From contig NW_004454160.1 of assembly GCF_000283155.1 (NCBI RefSeq), positions 6,399,928 through 6,463,927 of the forward strand: a stretch of DNA of 64,000 nt, read 5' to 3'. Source of the stretch: Ceratotherium simum simum (lineage: Eukaryota > Chordata > Mammalia > Perissodactyla > Rhinocerotidae). Made by a program: the position numbers and the translations under genes. The notes under the pieces were generated by a model. That model was not told the DNA's origin and ran no database searches. It saw only the letters and a program-made list of their open reading frames with translations. Position 1 is the first letter of the stretch, and every line of letters starts with the position of its first letter. Shown in pieces: positions 44,905 to 54,486 of the stretch.

Positions 44905-45340
44905 AAGTGCCCACAATTCAGGAGTCAGTCTACCTGAATTCCCTTTTTTTTTTTTTTTTTGTGAGGAGATCAGCCCCGTGCTAACATCTGCCAGTCCTCT
45001 TTTTTTGCTTAGGAAGACTGACCCTGGGCTAACATCCATGCCCATCTTTCTCTACTTTATACGGGATGCCGCCACAGCATGGCTTGCCGAGCGGTGCGTC
45101 GGTGCGCGCCTGGGATCCGAACCGGCAAACCCCGGGCCGCCATAGCGGAGCGCGCGCACTTAACCACTTGCACCACTGGGCCGGCCCCCTGAATTCATTT
45201 TTGAGCTCCACCATTTACTACTTGAATGACCATGGATGAATTACTTAAGATCCGTAAATTGAGAGTAATAACTATACCTACTTCATAGTGTTATTGTGAA
45301 TATTAAATGAGTTAATACATTGTAAAGTGCTTCATATGGT
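44905..45340 (+). mobile_element. MIR SINE split by an ERE
   Basis: The left part 'caggagtcagtctacctgaa' and the right part 'gctccaccatttactact', 'gaattacttaagatc', 'tacctacttcatagtgtt' and 'gagttaatacattgtaaag' form one MIR around the ERE at 44,942. Confidence 0.8.
44942..45187 (-). mobile_element. ERE SINE, form 1, inside a MIR
   Basis: On the minus strand it starts GGGCCGGCCCAGTGGTGC. It has a 9-bp target duplication, CCTGAATTC (44,933-44,941 and 45,188-45,196). Confidence 0.92.
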
Positions 45341-45354
45341 AGTATTTATTTACT

Positions 45355-45540
45355 ACAATTTATTGTAGTGCAGGCATCCCTTGGTATCCTCAGGGGATTG
45401 TTTATGAACTGCTGTAGATACCAAAATCCATAGATGCTCAAGTCCCTTAATATAAAATGGCGTAGTACAATGAATATAGTCTCCTCTCTGTATCCCTGTG
45501 TGTTGTATCCACAGATACCAAGGGCTGACTGTACTATTGT
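45355..45540. mobile_element. MER2/Tigger-type mariner-like element
   Basis: It starts 'gcaggcatcccttggtatcc' and ends 'ggataccaagggctgactgta'-like, two inverted ends. The middle reads 'gataccaaaatccatagatg' and 'ctcaagtcccttaatataa'. This is the pattern of a short TcMar-Tigger derivative. Confidence 0.7.
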
Positions 45541-45774
45541 TTCTTTTGTCTTCCGGTTGTTTCCCATTGTCTTTGTGACTGCCTCTATCTCACACTAAGC
45601 AGAAAGAAGAGGCAGGAAGGTAAATTGTTGTAAGAATTTGCAAACTAATGTTCTGAATCTTAAGTCTTGACAGGGTTTAGTATTGTATGTCAAATATTTT
45701 AGTGAGGAGAATCTAATTGCTTTTTATTTCCTCATATATATTCTTAGCAGACCCTAAATAAGAATACCTTAAAG

Positions 45775-47219
45775 TAGTGATTCTCAAAGTTGGTCCATGG
45801 AACATGGAGGGATTGTCCCTGATACCCTTTCAGCTGTTGGCAAAGTTAAAATTGTTTTCATAGTAATACTGATTCATTATTTGCCTATTCACTATTCTGA
45901 CATTTATATTAATGATGCAAAAGCAATGATGGGTAAAACTGCTGGCATCTTAGCAGGAATAGTGCCTTCAAACCATGCTAAAAGTCATTGTATCTTTACT
46001 ACCACACTTAGACTAAAAACAAAAACACCACCAAAAAAAACCTATGCTAGTTTCACTTTGTCGTTGATGAAGCTGTAAAAAATTATATTATTAAATCTTG
46101 ATCTTTAATGTTTTGTGTGATGAAATGAGAAGTGTGCATAAAGTGCTTCTGCTGCAGACTGAAGTACAAGAAGAAACGTACTTGTGCAATTGTTTGAATT
46201 CCAAGCCGAATTAGCTGCATTTTTTCATGGAAAATAATTTTTACTTGAAAGAATGATTAACGAACTATGGTTTTCAAGCATAAGTGTTTGGCAGCCATTT
46301 TCTCAAAAATGGATAAATTGAGTCTGTCACTTCAAGGAAAACAACTGACATATGTTGCCAGTGGTAAAAAATTGAGCTTTTAAAGGAAAATTAGAATTTT
46401 AGAAAATTTGTATCTGCCACCATGAGCTTGACAGCTTCTCAGTATTTAAAGGCTTTTCTCATGAGATTGGTAGTGATATTAACACTTGTTTATGATACTG
46501 TGCAACGAAATGTCAACATTTGGAAGATCTATGTAGTGAACCAATATTTTCCAAATGACCAATGCATGATGTTACAAAATCATTCATAGGAAGAAGATTC
46601 AAAGTCAAAATAGACCAGTAGATTTTAACGTAAAGGAGTAGTAAAAGTTCATCGACATGGTTTGAATTCTACATTACAATTGATGTTTAAAAAATAAATA
46701 CACTTTTTATATTTTTGTATTATATCAAAGAAGAATATCCACACAATTGTCTGAAATGGCTATTAATATACTCTTCCCTTTTCTTAAATACATAGTTTTT
46801 TGAGGCCGGGTTTTCCTCATCTTCTTCGAACACAACAACCTGTCATAATAGATTAAATGCAAAAGCATATATTAAGCCATCTTCTATTAAACTGGACATT
46901 AAAGAGATTTTAAAAATGTAAAAACGGTGTCACTCTTTACTAAAAACTTTTTGTTTTGGAAAATATAGTTATTTCTGATAAAAATGTTATTTAAATATGT
47001 AATGAAATGTAATTATTTTTAAATGAATTAATAAAATATGTAGTTCTAATAAAAATTATTAACAATTATTGTAATATTAATAAAATATTTTGACATTCTC
47101 AGTTCTTATTTCTAATACAGTACATATTGATGGATAAAACGCATCTAAACAAAAGCTCTTTGAGGTTCTCAATAAGAGTATAAGAGGGATACTGAGACCC
47201 AAAAGTTTGAGACCTGCTC
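45775..47219 (+). mobile_element. hAT DNA transposon with decayed transposase
   Basis: A 1,445-base element has imperfect terminal inverted repeats (left TAGTGATTCTCAAAG, right the reverse of GAGCAGGTCTCAAAC) and an exact 8-bp target duplication CCTTAAAG (45,767-45,774 and 47,220-47,227), the hAT hallmark. Near 46,430-46,930 the plus strand retains pieces like the hAT C-terminal region (FSSSSSNTTT, NRLNAKAYIKPS, SIKLDIKEILKNV), with stops and frame changes. It cannot move on its own now. Confidence 0.85.
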
Positions 47220-47294
47220 CCTTAAAGGAACAATAAGAAAATGATAATGTAGTCATTGAGAAGAATGTCAGACCAAGGAATAGTAGAAGGTAGC

Positions 47295-47568
47295 GGGGGC
47301 CAGCCTGGTGGCATAGTGGTTAAGTTCACATGCTCCACTTTGGCGGCCCAGGGTTCCTGGGTTCGGATCCTGGGTGTGGACCTACACACCGCTCGTCAAG
47401 CCATGCTGTGGTGGCATCTCATATACAAAGCAGAGGAAGATTGGCATAGATGTTAGCTCAGGAACCATCTTCCTCAAGCAAAAAGAGGAAGATTGGCAGC
47501 GGATGTCAGCTCAGGGCCTATATTCCTCATCAAAAAAAAAAAAAAAAAGTGCAAAGAAAAGGAAAGTG
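47295..47568 (+). mobile_element. ERE SINE, form 1
   Basis: The copy starts GGGGGCCAGCCTGGTGGC and ends in a long A-run and A/G-rich tail. The flanks share GAAGGTAGC (47,286-47,294 and 47,569-47,577). It is the second sense-orientation ERE in the intron. Confidence 0.9.
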
Positions 47569-47579
47569 GAAGGTAGCCA

Positions 47580-48000
47580 ATTCATACATTTATAGTCCTT
47601 CATTTTGGAGTACCCATCACAGTTCATAAAGAGCTTGCCCCTAATAGAATGTAAAGATGAAAAAAGTACTTAATAACTGAAGTTGACCTTTTGTAAAAAG
47701 CTCACTGTAGGTCTACTGATTTTTTTTTTTTCCTTATTTATGACTGGTTGAGTTCTATCACTTGACTTTCCTGAGGCCAAGTTTGGAGGTTGGGCTCATG
47801 GTGTTAGATATATTAACCTATGTCTCTTTTGTGGCCACAAACTGTACCTCTGTCCCTAGTCAGCTTCTAGAATGGACATTGGTCCCAGGGGGAAGTGGGA
47901 AAAAAACCAAGGATGAATGAACATAAATGCATCATTTTTAGAAAAATATTTAAAGCCTATGCCTCGATGGGTAAATTGCATGAAGGTACTAATGAATGAT
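47580..48000. other. Unassigned intronic sequence
   Basis: No repeat, exon or strong regulatory pattern is recognised. Confidence 0.4.
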
Positions 48001-48007
48001 ACTTTTT

Positions 48008-48302
48008 TTTTTTGTGAGGAAGATCAGCCCTGAGCTAACATCCGTGCTAATCCTCCTCTTTTTGCTGAGGAAGACCAGCTCTGAGCTAACATCTATTGCC
48101 AGTCCTCCTCCTTTTTTTTTTTTGTCCCCAAAGCCCCAGTAGATAGTTGTATGTCATAGTTGCACATCCTTCTAGTTGCTGTATGTGGGATACGGCCTCA
48201 GCATGGCCGGAGAAGCGGTGCGTCAGTGTGCGCCCGGGATCTGAACCCGGGCCGCCAGTAGCGGACCGCACACGCTTAACCGCTAAGCCATGGGGCTGGC
48301 CC
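48008..48302 (-). mobile_element. ERE SINE, form 2
   Basis: On the minus strand it starts GGGCCAGCCCCATGGC. It has an exact 14-bp target duplication, GAATGATACTTTTT (47,994-48,007 and 48,303-48,316). Confidence 0.94.
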
Positions 48303-48499
48303 GAATGATACTTTTTGAATGCTTGTTATATGTGATTTATGTTGCTGCTTCTGTGAATTACTTGTCCATATGTCTTCTGTGTTTCTTTAGCTTGCTGACA
48401 TTTTTTGTTTTGATTCATAAGAATTCTTGATAAGTTCTATATACTGATTCTTTGTTGCTTATGTAAATTGAAGATTTATTCTGAGCCTACTGTGACTTG

Positions 48500-49022
48500 G
48501 TATGGTTGCCAGCCTCCAAGATGGCCCCAGTGTTCCTCTCTCCTGGTTTTCATACCCTTCTGTAGTCTCCACCCACAGTGACTCAGGGCGGGTCTGGGTG
48601 AGCAAGAGAATACGGCAGAATTAACAGTGACTTCTGAGGCTAGGTCATTAAAGGTATATAGCTTTTTCCTTACTGTTTGGATCCCTAGTTCTGGGTGAAA
48701 ACAACTGCCACTCTAGCAGTCCTGTAAAGTCGCCCATGTGGAGAAGAATTGAGGCCTTCTGGCAGCATTCAGCACCAACTTGCCAGCCATGTAAATGAGC
48801 CACTTTGGAGGTGGATTTTCCAGCGTGGTCAGGCTTTCAGAGGACTGAAGTCCTGGCTGACAGCTGACTGCAGTCTCATCAGAGGCACAGAGCCAGAACT
48901 GCTTGCTGGGTTACTCCCAAATTCCTGACTCAAACTGTGAGAGATGATGAATTGTTATTGTTTTAAGCCAGTCAGTTTTGGGGTAATTTGTTACCAAGCA
49001 ATAGATAACTAATACACTTGAC
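48500..49022 (+). mobile_element. MLT1-type MaLR solo LTR
   Basis: 'gccagcctccaagatggccc', 'tctcctggttttcatacc', 'tcagaggactgaagtcctgg', 'cagctgactgcagtctcat', 'ttgttttaagccagtcag' and 'ggtaatttgttaccaagcaa' run in the usual MLT1 order. Confidence 0.75.
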
Positions 49023-49552
49023 TTTTTCTTTTACTCTTTAGAAAGCTATCTTTTGATATATGAGAGGTGTTTTTTTTTTTTAAATCAGTTTTTACCTGGT
49101 TTTATTTAATAAAATAGGACTTTATGCTTATTATAAAGCTATAGTAAACTTTGTTATTAGGGTAATTTCATTCCCCTCCACATATACCTTGTTCATCTTC
49201 AAGATTATCTTGACTTATTTTGAATTTTTGCTCTTACACATTTTAGAATCATCTTGTGAAAGTTCATTTAAAAAACTTGTAAGCATTTCTCTTTGAATTG
49301 CTTTGAATATATGGATTAATTTGGGAGAAAATGCTATCTTTACAATGTGATGTCTGCCTATTCATAAACACTGTATGCCTTTCCATTTGCTTAACTCTTC
49401 TGTTATTGAATATTATATAGTTTTTTTTTTTCTGGAAAGGGCTTGTACATCTTTTATGAGTTATTCCTATATATTTTAGATTTTTGTTTTTACTATAAAT
49501 CATTTCTCTTATGTTTAGCTGTTTGCTTTGTTTTCTTGTTTTTCATTTTACT

Positions 49553-49752
49553 TTTTATTTTTTCCCTCCCCAAAGCCCCAGTGCTTGGATGTATATCCTA
49601 GTTGTAAGTCCTTCTAAGTCTTGTATGTGAGCTTCCGCCACAGCGTGGCAACTGACAGACGGGTGATGTGGTTCTGCGACTGGGTAATGAACCCAGGCAG
49701 CTGAAGTGGTGAGAGCGCTGAACTTTAACCACTAGGCCATCAGGGCTGGCTC
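49553..49752 (-). mobile_element. ERE SINE, diverged form 3/4
   Basis: On the minus strand it starts AGAGCCAGCCCTGATGGCC. The target duplication is TCATTTTACT (49,543-49,552 and 49,753-49,762). The centre reads CAGTTGCCACGCTGTGGCGG. Confidence 0.88.
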
Positions 49753-49767
49753 TCATTTTACTGATTT

Positions 49768-49989
49768 TTGTCCTGAGCTAACATCTGTTGCCATTCTTCC
49801 TCATTTTTCGTTTGAGGAAGATTAGCCCTGAGCTAACATCTGTGCCAGTCTTCCTTTACTTTATATGTGGGTCGCCACCACATTGTGGCTGGCAAGTGGT
49901 GTAGGTCTGCGCCCGGGATCTGAACCCGCGAACCCGGGCCGCCGAAATGGAACATGCTGAACTTAATGACTACGCCACTGGGCAGCCCC
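49768..49989 (-). mobile_element. ERE SINE, form 1, adjacent to another ERE
   Basis: On the minus strand it starts GGGGCTGCCCAGTGGC. Almost no A-tail remains and no clear target duplication is visible. It lies only 15 bases from the preceding ERE. Confidence 0.83.
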
Positions 49990-50137
49990 TCCCCGCTTCC
50001 TTTTTCCTTTTATCTTGATCTCTTTTTGTCTCATAGGCTTCCTAAGCAGTTTCCTTGGTTCTCTTCCTGCTTGAGTGAGGCAATAAAATTCTGATGGGGG
50101 TTCTATCCTTGATAATTGTTGGGCTTCACTTTAGGTC

Positions 50138-50960
50138 AGGGATTGGCAAACTAAGGCCCATAGGATAAATCTAGCCTGCTGCCTGGTTTTATATGACTCG
50201 TGAGCTATGAATGATTTTTACGTTGTTAAATCGTTGAAAAAATCAAAAGAAGAGTATTTTGTGACATGAAAATTAAATAAATTCAGATTTGTGTTCATAA
50301 ATAAAATTTTTGGAACACAGCTATGGCCATTTATTTATGTATTGTCTATGACTGCTTTCATGCTACAGTGGCAAAATGAGTAGTTGTAACAAAGACTGTA
50401 TATGGTACTCATTGCTTTGCACTGCTTTTTGGGTGCACTACAGATTACACTGATGCAGTTATAACTTGATAGGCATATGTATGGCTTTAGCATGACATTT
50501 ACAAAAATATTTTAATTACCAGTGCATACCTGTCATTTCAAACAAGAAAAGGAAAGTGGATTTCAAATATCACACTTTTAAATCACAGTGGAGTGTGAGT
50601 TACTTCATTTTGAATTAGATGGCAATGTGTTTATTGTGCATTTCTAGTATAGTTCTGCTAAAAGAGTACAACACATGTGGACAATACCAGACTAAGCACT
50701 GGTCATGATATTCCCAACTCCCAAGAGCAACGGACAGAGAAATTAGAAAATTTAAAATGGAATATCTTATCTCAGTAGAATTTCTTAAAAATAAAAAAAT
50801 GAAACTAAGGTAAGTTTCTAACTGGTTCATTCATTGGCGAGGCAAGGAAAACCCTTTACTGATGGCAAGTTAGTTAAATACTCCCAGTTAAGCAAAATGT
50901 TATCTCCCCCCAGAAATTCCAAATTCTTATTAGTAGACCTGTATTACAAAAAACTTTACT
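50138..50960 (+). mobile_element. hAT-Charlie element with BED-finger remnant
   Basis: The left end CAGGGATTGGCAAACT is the standard Charlie terminus. Further in (about 50,545-50,700) the plus strand reads KKRKVDFKYHTFKSQW, then CLLC and, after a stop, KEYN...QTKH. This is the N-terminal BED-type zinc-finger region of a Charlie transposase. Later 'GKENPLL'-type words fit the same protein. Stops and frame changes are frequent. The right end is not defined. Confidence 0.7.
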
Positions 50961-50964
50961 AAAT

Positions 50965-51568
50965 TATTATGTTTTGAATTTTGTGAATAAAAATTGTGGA
51001 AATCTGTTTTCTTTTGTTACATAAGTACTTACATAATATTCTTGATGTTGTGTCTTTGCCCGCAAGGCCCAGGATACTTACTATGCCTTCTAATGCCACC
51101 TCCCACGTTTGCATTTGGTGGGAAGTATTATGCATCAGTTATAGTCAGGTTTCAGAGAGTTTGATATGTACAGCCAGACCTGTTGTTCATAATGGATTTG
51201 GAAGAATGAGAATTTCCAGATTTCTTCTTCTAACATCAAAAATGATTGCCAGAATAAGAATTTTGGACCTGTCATCCCATTTGTGGTTTATTAATAGTAT
51301 GCTAATATCCTAATTATACAGCAAATTTCTTTTCCAGTCACTGAAGAATGGCTTAAAACTAATCCTCATGTAATAAATACTTATGCAAAAAACTAATGTT
51401 ACTCGGAAGATCTCTACCAGTTTTTCATTGGGAATAGAGCAGATATGAGGGTAGGGTTTTTAGAATTTTTTTAACTGTATTACTATGTTTATGAGCCTGA
51501 AGAATTGGAAGAATTGAAAGTAATGATTAAGAGAGAACACTGCATTTCAACCGTACTCTTCAGATATG
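50965..51568. other. Apparently unique intronic sequence left of the MULE
   Basis: No named repeat is recognised with confidence. Joined to the sequence right of 54,487, it would form the pre-insertion site of the MULE around a single AAATTCTGC. Confidence 0.4.
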
Positions 51569-51577
51569 AAATTCTGC
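51569..51577. repeat. MULE target-site duplication, left
   Basis: AAATTCTGC, identical to 54,478-54,486. The 9-bp length is what Mutator transposases produce. Confidence 0.85.
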
Positions 51578-51692
51578 CCCTGCAGGACATTTGGTTCTGT
51601 CCAAAATGTCCATGGAAACATTTGGTCCATGCCAAGAGGTCCTTGAAATTTGGTCCCGTCCAAAATGTCCATGGAGACATTTGGTCTATGAT
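51578..51692 (+). repeat. MULE left terminal inverted repeat
   Basis: About 115 bases hold two modules of about 59 bases. Each has an ATTTGGT box, a TGTCCAAAATGTCCATGG box and a second ACATTTGGTC box. The first module aligns without gaps to the outermost module of the right end; I count about 11 differences in 58 positions by eye. Confidence 0.85.
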
Positions 51693-51779
51693 TCGTTAAG
51701 TAATACAAACATATAACTTCGTTCAAATTTTATATATGTTATTTTTATTGTAATTCATGATGAATTTTGGATTTCACAT

Positions 51780-53251
51780 TTATTCTTGTTCTTCCTCATC
51801 ATGAAGTTCAGCAGGGTTACTCTTAAATCCATGAGCAATTGCGCTCAAATATATATCAACATGTTTGTTAGATCTGTTAACAATTTCGGTTATTTGAATT
51901 TGATTTTGTCTGTATTGTTGTGAAGTTGGTGGCCCTATTTGAGTGTGACCACTAAGAACCTGGCTGATAACTTGTTCATTGCTTTGCTGTTTGTCTTTTA
52001 ACACTTCAGTAAATCTCCAAATTAAAGGATGATGCACCGTCATCAGCTTTTGAAATTTGCCATGCCAGCCTTCCACTGTGTTGTTCATCCTGTGATCACC
52101 ATTCAGTACTGATGTATAAACATTCCAAGATTTTGGTGGAAATCTTGGAACTTCTGGTCTTCTACGTCTGTCGTGCCTTCCACAGATGTACACTCTCTCA
52201 ACGTAATTCATGAGATCATCTAAATTTTCTTCTGCATTCTCCAGAAGGCACTCACAAGTTTCATTTACATCTTACAGAAGCACAAATGGAAGTCCAAACA
52301 ATGTGGATGCACAGTTATAGGTGTTACTTTCCATTGTCATATACTTGCATGTTAGATCCAAAGATGTTTTTTGCCACGATGATTGTGAAAGGTGAAACGA
52401 GCATCCTTTTAACTGTGCATTTGGTAGTTGTCGAATCGCATTCATATTTGCAGTCTTGAAATCTGTCATGCACAATGAAGGGTTAATGTCGAGATTTCTT
52501 TCCTGTGCAGATGCAAGTACTTTCTCATAAGTGTCCTCCCACCTTTTATTGTTAGTACATAAAGCAATGGCATAGTATAACCCAATACTACACCGTGTAC
52601 GGTGAATAACCCAGTGAACTGTGTTGGTCCTGTCATGAAGGTGCCATCACTGAATAATGGGATACTGGCAATTAAATATTGAATATTATCATAAGTTGTG
52701 TAAATAAGAATTCTTTCATCATCTTGAGCACTGGAATTGTGCATAAGAAATGGTTATCTGTGTCTGGTCACTTTATACTCCTCTGGAATTTCAGTTCCAT
52801 GTAGTGAAGTTGGGTTTGAGGGTCGATGTCTGTTTTGAATTCTGTTTACTTGCCTCTTCAATGAGTTTCTCTCTGGTAGCTTTAACAGGACCTCTTCATG
52901 AATATCACAGAGAGTTCTTCGAAGTACCTGCGATTGTGTTGCATCTGGTTCTTATTTTGTGTGTCATTTTAACCTATTCAGGGTTTTCCTTTTCCCTTTC
53001 ACAACATCAAAGTTGTGCTGATGTTTTTCTGTCCCATCTTGAATGATAGTAATGTTATCCAAATCCTGACCAGTTGTACATCGGGCATTGCAGAGTCTCC
53101 TCTCTTCACAGTGCTGGTACCTTTTACTCCTATCTCTGTTAAAGGAATGGAAATGGTAACAAAAACCATTATAATGTAGCGTTGACTTTTCTTTTTGTGA
53201 ATATACTATTTTTGCCTTATTTCGCTGAGAATTTTCAAGTGAAGATGCCAT
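51780..53251 (-). pseudogene. MULE transposase with FLYWCH zinc finger, decayed
   Basis: Reading from ATG at 53,249-53,251, residues 1-95 carry a FLYWCH-type zinc finger: a YNGFCYHFH strand, C residues in YQHCEERRLCNARC and a QHN histidine. These bind DNA in related transposases. The MULE catalytic domain follows. Its three acidic residues are readable: D in SDGTF (52,646-52,648), D in MTDFK (52,461-52,463) and E in NNTVEGWH (52,071-52,073). The GCSFHL motif typical of the family lies between the second and third. The protein ends at TAA 51,780-51,782. Lesions: stops at 52,964-52,966, 52,952-52,954, 52,754-52,756 and 52,272-52,274, plus a one-base frame change near 52,540-52,560. About 490 codons in all. 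The stops are compatible with single C-to-T changes. Confidence 0.88.
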
Positions 53252-53274
53252 ACTGCCAAGCGACAGAAGGATTA

Positions 53275-53990
53275 TTTATTTTTTTTGTTTTGTAGCCGTC
53301 TGACCAATGGTCCCTGGTTTCCTGGTAGGGGAAACCTTACTAATGTCTTATGGATTTGACATCTGGTTTGGCTGGGCTGGCCCAGCCAGTGGGTAGGCAC
53401 CAGCCAAAGGCGTGGTGGTCTACACCAATTGACAGGTAAGTGTGGGAGTCACACCCACTAATACTTCTCCAAATAGTGGCAGACATTTCTTATGGTCTAC
53501 TGTGATCATACTTCTATAGGACATTGATGCAAGGTAAACATCTCCCATTAAGTCTGGGCAATGGGATAGTTGTGAGGGGGTTATTGAGATGCCCGCTGTC
53601 ACCCTCATGGTGGCTATTATCCCTGACTGCTGTGTGGTAGGAGAGCCACATCTGGTTTGTGAGCTGCTCTGTAAAGTTTATGTTAACACATTTGCTGCCC
53701 TTTTTACATAGCGGTTCCACTGAGCTCCTCCTTTCAAGCTCCACCCTTATTGAATGAGCCTGCCACGTCAGCCAAATGCCCAGTGACATATTAAGGCACC
53801 ATGTATCGTGAGATACCATCCTCGACGTATCCTTTGTGCATTTCTCTAACTGTAGGACTCTTCCTCGGTATGCATAGTTGATATAAATCCCACTCTTCTG
53901 CAAGATCTGAACCCCGACCTGTCTCCCTAACCCCATGTGCCATTAGTGGCTAGGCTACTGAGGCAAGAAGAGTTATTATTGGCAATACAG
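53275..53990 (-). other. Unexplained segment inside the MULE
   Basis: Between the transposase start and the right inverted repeat lie about 700 bases with no transposase similarity. On the minus strand a 140-codon open frame (53,514-53,936) resembles nothing I know. The left edge is A-rich on the minus strand (AAAACAAAAAAAATAAAT). The right edge has tRNA-like wording: CAGTAGCCTAGCCACTAATGG at one point and GGGGTTCAGATCTTGC about 40 bases on, similar to pol III A and B boxes. It could be the 5' UTR/promoter region, a captured sequence or an old retroposon. Confidence 0.45.
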
Positions 53991-54107
53991 CCACAACACA
54001 ATTATTGGAGAAGTAAAACATCATAGTATTTTTTTATGTATTAATCCTCTAAACCAAAAGTATAAATAAATGTTATGGGCTGTTTGAACCCAGGGATGTT
54101 TTATATG

Positions 54108-54477
54108 CATGGATGTTTTTGACAGGACCAAATATCAAAGACCATTTGGCATGGACTACATATGCTCATGGAGTGTTTTATTTTTTTTGGTGAGGAAGAT
54201 TGACCCTGAACTAACATCTGTGCAAATCTTTCTCTATTGTTTGTATGTGGGATGCTGCCACAGCACAGCTTGACGAGCGGTATGTAGGTCCGCACCCGTG
54301 CCTGGTAGCCAAACCTGCAAACCCTGGGCCGTGGAAACAGAGCCCGTGAACTTAAATCACTATGCCACTGGGCCGGCCCCTCATGGATGCTTTTGATAGG
54401 ACCAAATATCAAGGCGTTTTTGGTGTGGACCAAATGTCTCCATGGACGTTTTGGACAGGAACAAATATCTGCTAATC
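54108..54477 (-). repeat. MULE right terminal inverted repeat, split by an ERE
   Basis: Without the ERE this end is about 170 bases and holds three modules of the 59-base type, one more than the left end. The ERE cuts the second module. The outermost module begins at 54,477 and the innermost ends near 54,108. Confidence 0.82.
54180..54379 (-). mobile_element. ERE SINE, form 1, inside the MULE terminal repeat
   Basis: On the minus strand it starts GGGGCCGGCCCAGTGGC. The target duplication is CTCATGGAGTGTTTT against CTCATGGATGCTTTT (54,165-54,179 and 54,380-54,394). Those words belong to the MULE end, so the ERE came second. Confidence 0.93.
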
Positions 54478-54486
54478 AAATTCTGC
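54478..54486. repeat. MULE target-site duplication, right
   Basis: AAATTCTGC, identical to the left copy. Confidence 0.85.

Larger units (their letters stand above)
49075..50115 (-). mobile_element. LINE-1 ORF2 region, antisense, split by two EREs
   Basis: Antisense L1 words include 'gaattgctttgaatatatgg', 'catttgcttaactcttctg', 'tttatgagttattcctat', and after the EREs 'ttccttggttctcttcctgc' and 'ggggttctatccttgataat'. The subfamily is not assigned. Confidence 0.6.
51578..54477 (-). mobile_element. Mutator-like (MULE/MuDR) DNA transposon with transposase
   Basis: The element is 2,900 bases, of which 200 are a later ERE (54,180-54,379). Its ends are inverted to each other: left CCCTGCAGGACATTTGG, right the reverse of GATTAGCAGATATTTG, running on to TGTCCAAAATGTCCATGG-type sequence. 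They abut an exact 9-bp target duplication, AAATTCTGC, at 51,569-51,577 and 54,478-54,486. A 9-bp duplication plus long inverted repeats plus a MULE-domain transposase defines the Mutator superfamily. The transposase reads on the minus strand (51,780-53,251). A stretch between 53,275 and 53,990 has no recognised function. It sits in TRIM33 intron 1, antisense to the gene. Confidence 0.9.

Noticed and set aside
53514..53936. 140-codon frame as a second MULE protein
   Set aside because: No recognisable domain, and I cannot show it is shared by other copies. Kept only as part of an unexplained segment.
53900..53975. A tRNA gene in the MULE
   Set aside because: A-box-like and B-box-like words are present, but I cannot fold a cloverleaf or find an acceptor stem by eye.
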